Source: Planctomycetaceae bacterium
GTDB taxonomy: Bacteria; Planctomycetota; Planctomycetia; Pirellulales; Pirellulaceae
Reading direction: 5' to 3'
Assembly: GCA_007124535.1 (NCBI GenBank)
Contig: SLEY01000322.1
Coordinates: forward strand, 1 to 6,602
DNA length: 6,602 nucleotides
Both the position numbers and the translations under genes were made by a program. Positions within the stretch are counted from its first letter, which is position 1, and each line of letters starts with the position of its first letter. Positions 1 through 4,424 of the stretch are shown one piece after another. Under the pieces are notes generated by a model that did not search any database, was not told the origin of the DNA, and saw only the letters and a program-made list of their open reading frames with translations.

Positions 1-2222
1 GGTTGCAGGGGCTGATCCTCGTCTTCCTGGTATTGGCGATCTTCCTGGAATTGAAACTGGCCTTCTGGGTAGCGTTGGGCATCCCGATCGCCCTGGCCGG
101 CGCCGGCATGGCCCTGGGGCTCGCCGATCAGACGTTGAACATGCTGACCATGTTCGCCTTCCTGCTGGTGCTGGGCATTGTGGTCGATGACGCGATCGTC
201 ATCGGGGAGAACATTTTCGCCCACCGCCGCCGCAATGAAACGGCGGTCTCTGCCGCTGTCCAGGGCACGATCGAAGTGCTTCCCGCGGTGACGACGTCGA
301 TTCTGACCACGGTGCTCGCGTTCCTGCCCCTGTTCTTCGTCTCGGGCATCATGGGCAAATTCATTGCCGTATTGCCTCTGGCAGTGATCGCCATGCTGCT
401 GGTCTCGCTCACCGAAAGCGCTTTGATCTTGCCCTGCCATCTGGCCCACCGGGACGGCCCCCGGTTCCGCTTGGCGAGTCTCCTGCTGTTCCCTCTCCGC
501 CCGGTGGCAGGTTGGTTCGCGCGCGCCAATCGGACGTCCCATTGGCTGGTATACGAGTTGACACGGCGCTTGTACCTGCCCGCCTTGGACTGGACCCTCT
601 CCCACCGGGCGATCGTCGTCAGCAGCGCGGTGGCCATGCTGATCTTCACGATCGGTTTGCCGCGTTCCGGGATCACACCCTGGGTTCTGTTCCCCTCGCT
701 GGACAGCAAATTGATCGAGGCGGAAATCGTCTATCCGGACGGCACACCTGGCCACCGCACCAAACACTCGCTGGACTTGTTGCGGGCAGCTCTGGAAGAG
801 GTGGATCGGCAGTTCGAACAACCGGTCGTCCAATTGGTGCATGTCGCCCTGGGCCAAATCACCGAAGATACGGTGCTGGGCGCCGGCGCGCAAACGCGTG
901 GCAGCCACATGGGGGGCGTCTACGTGGAACTGGTGGATCCGGCACAACGGCAGGTGACCAGCGACGAAATCTTGCGCCGTTGGCGGCAACAGGCGGGCTC
1001 TTTCGATGGCGCCGAGCGGCTGATCTTTTCGGCCACCGAAGTCGGACCCGCCGGACAGCCCATCGAATTCAATCTGCTGGCCCCCAACGAACACGTGGAG
1101 CAACTGCAGGCCGCCGCGCAGCACGCTCGCCGACGCCTGACCGAATACCAGGGCGTCTTCGACATCCGCGACAACTCGTTGCCCGGAAAATGGGAATACC
1201 AACTGCGAGTGAAGGATCGATCCCTCGCGCTGGGAGTTACGGCGGCCGATCTGGCAGAAACCGTCCGCGCGTCCTACTTCGGCGAAGAAGCCATGCGATT
1301 GCAACGCGGGCGACACGAAATCAAACTGATGGTCCGCTTCCCTCCGGAACAGCGCCGCTCCTTGGCCGAATTCCAAGAAATCCGCGTCCGCGGCAGCGAC
1401 GGAATCGATCGACCCCTCACCGAATTGGCCGAAGTCGATGTCCAGCGCGGCTATTCGGAAATCCATCGCATCAATCAACTTCGATCGATTACCATCACTG
1501 CGGATGTCGATCAATCCCAAGCCAACGCCCATGAAATCGTCCAGGATTTGCAAGCCGACTTTATCCCCGAACTGCTGGCGACCTATCCCACCTTGCGGGT
1601 GGACTGGGAGGGCCAGCAGGGCCGCATGGAGGAGTCGTTGAACAGCCTGATGCGCGGCTTTCTGGTCGCCGTCTTCGCCATGTACGGATTGCTGACCTTC
1701 CAGTTCCGCTCGTACATGCAACCCCTGATCATTTTGATGATCATCCCCTTTGGCGTGATCGGCGCGATTTGGGGGCATGTGGTGATGGGATTAACCGTCA
1801 CGATCTTCAGCGTGTTCGGCATCGTGGCCTTGACCGGCGTGGTGGTCAACGATTCGATCGTGCTGGTCGATTTCGTCAATCAGCGGATTGAACAGGGGAT
1901 CGCCCTCCGCACGGCCTTGCTGGAAGCCGGCCGCCGCCGCCTGCGCCCCATCCTGCTGACCTCCCTAACCACCGTGGCGGGACTGACCCCCATCCTTATG
2001 GAACGGTCTTTCCAAGCACAATTCCTGATCCCCATGGCCGCCAGCCTGGCGTTCGGGCTGCTCGCTTCGACGTTCCTGGTCTTGTTCGTCGTCCCCACCT
2101 TTTACCATGTCTATGCAGCCGGCTTCTTTCCCCGTGCGGCCCCGGTCGCCTTCGGGAAACACGCACCAAGACCGTTGGTGCGCCCACGACTGGCCTCCAA
2201 GACGATGCACGTTACGAGCTAA
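1..2222 (+). CDS. RND-family efflux permease (AcrB/HAE1-like), C-terminal part, 5' end off window
   Basis: Inner-membrane, proton-driven pump subunit that would export drugs or other small molecules together with a periplasmic adaptor and outer-membrane channel; neither partner is in the window. The first complete codon is at base 3 and the frame is open to the left edge, so the TTG there is not the real start. 739 residues are visible against roughly 1,030-1,100 for the family, so TM1 and the first periplasmic porter half are missing. Visible parts (residues counted from base 3): TM2-TM6 at about 4-140, with the proton-relay pair D62-D63 in a VVDDAIVIGEN motif in TM4; TM7 at about 202-222; second periplasmic porter/docking region at about 225-545; TM8-TM12 at about 551-703. 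TM10 reads GVVVNDSIVLVDF (612-624), with Asn where AcrB has Lys940. A basic, proline-containing tail (706-739) follows the last helix. The stop is TAA at 2220-2222. Family is certain; substrate is unknown. Confidence 0.95.
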   Translation, partial: LQGLILVFLVLAIFLELKLAFWVALGIPIALAGAGMALGLADQTLNMLTMFAFLLVLGIVVDDAIVIGENIFAHRRRNETAVSAAVQGTIEVLPAVTTSILTTVLAFLPLFFVSGIMGKFIAVLPLAVIAMLLVSLTESALILPCHLAHRDGPRFRLASLLLFPLRPVAGWFARANRTSHWLVYELTRRLYLPALDWTLSHRAIVVSSAVAMLIFTIGLPRSGITPWVLFPSLDSKLIEAEIVYPDGTPGHRTKHSLDLLRAALEEVDRQFEQPVVQLVHVALGQITEDTVLGAGAQTRGSHMGGVYVELVDPAQRQVTSDEILRRWRQQAGSFDGAERLIFSATEVGPAGQPIEFNLLAPNEHVEQLQAAAQHARRRLTEYQGVFDIRDNSLPGKWEYQLRVKDRSLALGVTAADLAETVRASYFGEEAMRLQRGRHEIKLMVRFPPEQRRSLAEFQEIRVRGSDGIDRPLTELAEVDVQRGYSEIHRINQLRSITITADVDQSQANAHEIVQDLQADFIPELLATYPTLRVDWEGQQGRMEESLNSLMRGFLVAVFAMYGLLTFQFRSYMQPLIILMIIPFGVIGAIWGHVVMGLTVTIFSVFGIVALTGVVVNDSIVLVDFVNQRIEQGIALRTALLEAGRRRLRPILLTSLTTVAGLTPILMERSFQAQFLIPMAASLAFGLLASTFLVLFVVPTFYHVYAAGFFPRAAPVAFGKHAPRPLVRPRLASKTMHVTS

Positions 2223-2332
2223 AGGTGGACCGGTAGCGGCCGGGCAGGGAACGCCAATGGAGATGGACCCGGAAAGCAATGCCAGCGCAAGCCACCCCCT
2301 GACACGTACCCCAAAAAAGGAGCCCCGATTCG
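2223..2332. other. 110-base spacer between permease and methyltransferase
   Basis: Holds the methyltransferase ribosome-binding site at its end. No stem followed by a T-tract and no convincing promoter motif was found, so read-through from the permease into the methyltransferase is possible. Open frames crossing it are extensions of out-of-frame shadows and lack a plausible start. Confidence 0.5.
2317..2322 (+). promoter_or_regulatory. Shine-Dalgarno AAGGAG for the methyltransferase gene
   Basis: AAGGAG lies 10 bases before the ATG at 2333, at the end of an A-rich run (2313-2318). An in-frame TGA at 2300-2302 leaves this ATG as the first possible ATG start, so the site and the stop together fix the start. 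The strong site suggests independent translation initiation rather than coupling to the permease gene. Confidence 0.75.
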
Positions 2333-3331
2333 ATGGATCCCAAAACACAACTCACCGAACTCGCTCAAGGTTACCGCCAGTCCATCGTCTTGCTGACCGC
2401 CTGTAAACTGGGCATCTTTGCCGCCCTCGGCCGGGACCGTCGAACCGCGAACGATCTGGCTGCCCAGCGGAAACTCGACCCGCGCGCCTTGGAAACCACC
2501 CTCCTGGCTCTGGCTGCCGAAGGGATCTTGGAATGCCATGACCAATCCTTCTGCATCGCCCCCCGTTACCTGGAAATCCTTTTGCCCGACGGCGACCAGA
2601 CGCAGAGCCACATCTTCAACCACAATTACAACTGCCTCCAACGGTGGTGCCGGTTGGCCGAGGTCCTGCGGACCGGCCAACCTGTGCCGGAACCAGCGGA
2701 CGAACCGGAAGAAGACTCGCTCCGCGATTTCATCTGCGGCATGGCCGATATCTCCCGCGTCGCCAGCAAGGAAGTCCTCGAAAAAGTGGACCTTTCCCCC
2801 TTCCGGAAGATGCTGGATCTGGGGGGAGGGCCCGCCACCGCCGCCATCGAATTCGCACGCCAACACCCCCAATTGAGCTGTGTCGTGTTCGACTTGCCCG
2901 GCGCGATCGCCATCGCACGCGAAGAGATCCTTCGCGCCGGATTGACCGATCGCATCGAAACCCGCATCGGGGATTACTATCAGGATGAATTCGGACAAGG
3001 TTTCGATCTGGTTTACATCTCCAACATCATTCACAGCATGGCCCCGGCCGATACCGACCTGATCGCTCGAAAAAGCCAACAAGCTTTGTTGCCCGGTGGG
3101 ACCGTGATGATCAAAGAGTTCTTTCTGGAAGACGATCGCACCTCCCCTGCTGCCGCAGCCTATTTCAGTATCAACATGCTGGTGGCCACCGAGGGGGGAA
3201 AGTCCTACACCCTCCGGGAAACGCGCGAGATCTTCCGGAATGCCGGCTTCCGGGACTTCCGGAGCATCGATCTGGCCGCGGACAGCCGCCTGCTGATCGC
3301 GCGCAACGCCGGAACGCCGACCGGTTCTTAG
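2333..3331 (+). CDS. SAM-dependent O-methyltransferase (plant COMT/ASMT-like type), complete
   Basis: Predicted cytosolic enzyme that transfers a methyl group from S-adenosylmethionine, probably to a hydroxyl on a small, often aromatic, molecule. Length (332 aa) is normal for the family. Residues 1-85 form an N-terminal winged-helix dimerisation domain (LTACKLGIFAAL, then a short helix-turn-helix-like stretch and LALAAEGIL). The Rossmann domain starts at about 155: SAM motif I is LDLGGGPAT (161-169), an acidic ribose-binding position is in VVFDLPG (184-190, D187), and IGDYY (212-216) is the usual GD motif. H234 in SNIIHSM aligns with the catalytic-base His of plant O-methyltransferases. LLPGGTVMIKE (252-262) and YTLRETREIFRNAGF (292-306) complete the fold. 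Oddity: motif I has Ala168 where relatives often have Gly (GGGPG). The gene starts 110 bases after the permease stop on the same strand, so co-transcription is possible. The acceptor substrate cannot be read from sequence. A variant acting on C or N is not excluded. Confidence 0.9.
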   Translation: MDPKTQLTELAQGYRQSIVLLTACKLGIFAALGRDRRTANDLAAQRKLDPRALETTLLALAAEGILECHDQSFCIAPRYLEILLPDGDQTQSHIFNHNYNCLQRWCRLAEVLRTGQPVPEPADEPEEDSLRDFICGMADISRVASKEVLEKVDLSPFRKMLDLGGGPATAAIEFARQHPQLSCVVFDLPGAIAIAREEILRAGLTDRIETRIGDYYQDEFGQGFDLVYISNIIHSMAPADTDLIARKSQQALLPGGTVMIKEFFLEDDRTSPAAAAYFSINMLVATEGGKSYTLRETREIFRNAGFRDFRSIDLAADSRLLIARNAGTPTGS

Positions 3332-3367
3332 GCAGCTTGTTTCCGCCAACCGTATTCTCCTGAGGGC

Positions 3368-3379
3368 GGGTTGCAACCC
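3368..3379. repeat. 12-base perfect palindrome GGGTTGCAACCC
   Basis: Self-complementary with no loop, so it suits a dimeric DNA-binding protein better than an RNA hairpin. It lies 118 bases before the orphan gene start and 36 bases after the methyltransferase stop. A regulatory role is inference. In a GC-rich genome a chance palindrome of this length is not negligible. Confidence 0.35.
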
Positions 3380-3463
3380 ACGCAAACCGTCTGCGTCGCT
3401 TCATTTTCGCGCGGGAGGGGAGGTCGCTTGCTTCGCGCCGCCGCAGGGCGCATACTGGGCGAA

Positions 3464-3483
3464 TTCACCCCACTTCACCCCTC
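3464..3483. repeat. Tandem 10-base repeat, TTCACCCCAC then TTCACCCCTC
   Basis: Two copies with the same first eight bases, exactly 10 bases apart (about one helical turn), ending just before the presumed ribosome-binding site AGGA (3487-3490). Could be a regulator-binding site or a leader feature, or a chance duplication. Confidence 0.4.
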
Positions 3484-3486
3484 TCC

Positions 3487-3490
3487 AGGA
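3487..3490 (+). promoter_or_regulatory. Weak ribosome-binding site AGGA for the orphan gene
   Basis: AGGA is 7 bases before the ATG at 3498. It is short but well placed, and it supports that ATG as the start because no in-frame ATG lies further upstream in the open stretch. Confidence 0.5.
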
Positions 3491-3497
3491 TGACACC

Positions 3498-4364
3498 ATG
3501 CTTTTCTGGTCGTACCCCACGCTGTACAGCATGCTGCGCGAAAATCTGCCGTCCGAGATTCGTGAGCCGGCGGTGTTTCACGCCGCCGTGATGGATGAGA
3601 TGGCCGCCAAAGGAGACGCGATCGGCGCCAAGCAAATGGATGCGGAGGGCAAATGGGTTGAGGATCATCGACCGTACTACTATGTGTACCCGGGAATTCT
3701 GGGCCCCCTGCTGAACCTGGCACTCGACCTGGAGACCGAAGCGATTCGGACACCGCGGCGTGCTCTGGCCGTCTGCCTGCCCCGGGATCACAAGCACCCG
3801 CGACTGACGTTCGCCGAGGGTCAGGTTCGTTCGATCCTGATGGCCCGGGGGTTCGCCACGGTGAACTGGCAGGAGTACGACGCCATCAATCTGTTCATCG
3901 ATGTGGGCGAAACCGCCGGGGATTGCCCGATTCTCACGTTTCGCTCCTTCCGTACCGCCAAAGGATGCACCGTGCAGGGCGAGTTGGACACGCTGCCGGA
4001 CCACCCCTCGGCAAACGTCGGGATCCGCGTGCCCCGGCCGTTGATTATCGACTGCATCCGGCTGTGTGCCACATTGTGCCTGCTGGCAAACGATCCCGAA
4101 GTCATCCAACCGGACGTGTTGAACAAGGACCGGGCGAAGTACCAGGCGAACCGGGACGAGAAGTACATCGACAAGGCGCATCGCCGGGGCAAGGTGGGTT
4201 GGCTGGTGGGGCGCGATCTGGAGATGTCCCCGCATTATCGCCGAGGCCACTTCGCACTGTTCTGGACGGGATCAGGACGCCAGGTGCCCAAAGTCGGCTG
4301 GCGCAAAGGAACCGTGGTCCATCGCGAAAAGGTGGTCAAGGTCCCGACGGGCGAAATGGGATGA
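3498..4364 (+). CDS. Uncharacterised 288-aa protein with AcrVA2-like C-terminal motif
   Basis: I do not recognise a named function. The protein is soluble by eye: no signal peptide or convincing membrane helix. Features: Tyr-rich HRPYYYVYPG (57-66) followed by a helix (68-80); a central alpha/beta part with INLFIDVGE (130-138) and ILTFRSF (145-151); a Cys-containing helical segment IIDCIRLCATLCLLANDPEV (183-202); a basic, charged linker (208-232); and a C-terminal motif SPHYRRGHFALFWTGSGRQ (244-262), then a Trp at 268 and VVHREKV (273-279). From memory, the H-x-R-x-x-H-[FW]-x-x-x-W-x-G-x-G pattern followed by a basic, Trp-containing strand also ends AcrVA2 (the Moraxella Cas12a inhibitor that acts on nascent Cas12a and its mRNA) and many phage, plasmid and planctomycete hypothetical proteins. 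A shared nucleic-acid or nascent-chain-binding fold is plausible; anti-CRISPR activity is not shown. Stop TGA at 4362-4364. It sits alone between a spacer and a convergent gene. Coding is well supported by length, start context and coherent protein character. Confidence 0.85.
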   Translation: MLFWSYPTLYSMLRENLPSEIREPAVFHAAVMDEMAAKGDAIGAKQMDAEGKWVEDHRPYYYVYPGILGPLLNLALDLETEAIRTPRRALAVCLPRDHKHPRLTFAEGQVRSILMARGFATVNWQEYDAINLFIDVGETAGDCPILTFRSFRTAKGCTVQGELDTLPDHPSANVGIRVPRPLIIDCIRLCATLCLLANDPEVIQPDVLNKDRAKYQANRDEKYIDKAHRRGKVGWLVGRDLEMSPHYRRGHFALFWTGSGRQVPKVGWRKGTVVHREKVVKVPTGEMG

Positions 4365-4402
4365 TCGCCCGGAGCGGGCCATGCGCCGAAAGAGTCGGGC
4401 GA
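4365..4402. terminator. Possible hairpin in the convergent gap (TCGCCCG / CGGGCGA)
   Basis: A 7-base perfect stem (4365-4371 with 4396-4402) encloses a 24-base loop and starts immediately after the orphan gene stop, in the 60-base gap between two genes that end towards each other. On the + strand it is followed by A residues, not T, and on the - strand the T run precedes the stem, so it is not a canonical intrinsic terminator for either gene. Position is the main support. Confidence 0.25.
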
Positions 4403-4424
4403 AAAACCGAAGCGGGCAGCGGAC

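Larger units (their letters stand above)
3332..3497. other. Non-coding spacer, likely 5' region of the orphan gene
   Basis: 166 bases between the methyltransferase stop and the orphan gene start. It holds a 12-base perfect palindrome (3368-3379), a weak GCGCC/GGCGC inverted repeat (3435-3439 with 3447-3451), and a tandem 10-base repeat next to the ribosome-binding site. No T-tract follows the inverted repeat, so no classical terminator is evident, and no convincing -35/-10 pair was found. The reading frame of the next gene stays open through much of it, but without an ATG upstream of 3498. Confidence 0.6.

Noticed and set aside
512..1534. + strand open frame (340 codons) inside the permease gene
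   Set aside because: It is an alternative frame of a clear RND permease. The Arg/Gly/Pro-rich translation has no domain.
2219..3385. Long - strand open frame (388 codons) opposite the methyltransferase gene
   Set aside because: It is antisense to a gene with clear SAM motifs and a good ribosome-binding site. Its translation is low-complexity Gly/Gln/Asp-rich without recognisable domains, as expected for a shadow in GC-rich DNA.
3435..3451. GCGCC/GGCGC stem as terminator of the methyltransferase gene
   Set aside because: Only 5 base pairs, over 100 bases after the stop codon, and no T-tract follows.
3465..4250. - strand open frame (261 codons) opposite the orphan gene
   Set aside because: The + strand frame has a start with AGGA, a coherent protein and a recognisable C-terminal motif. 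The antisense translation has a His/Arg/Gln-rich composition and no motif.
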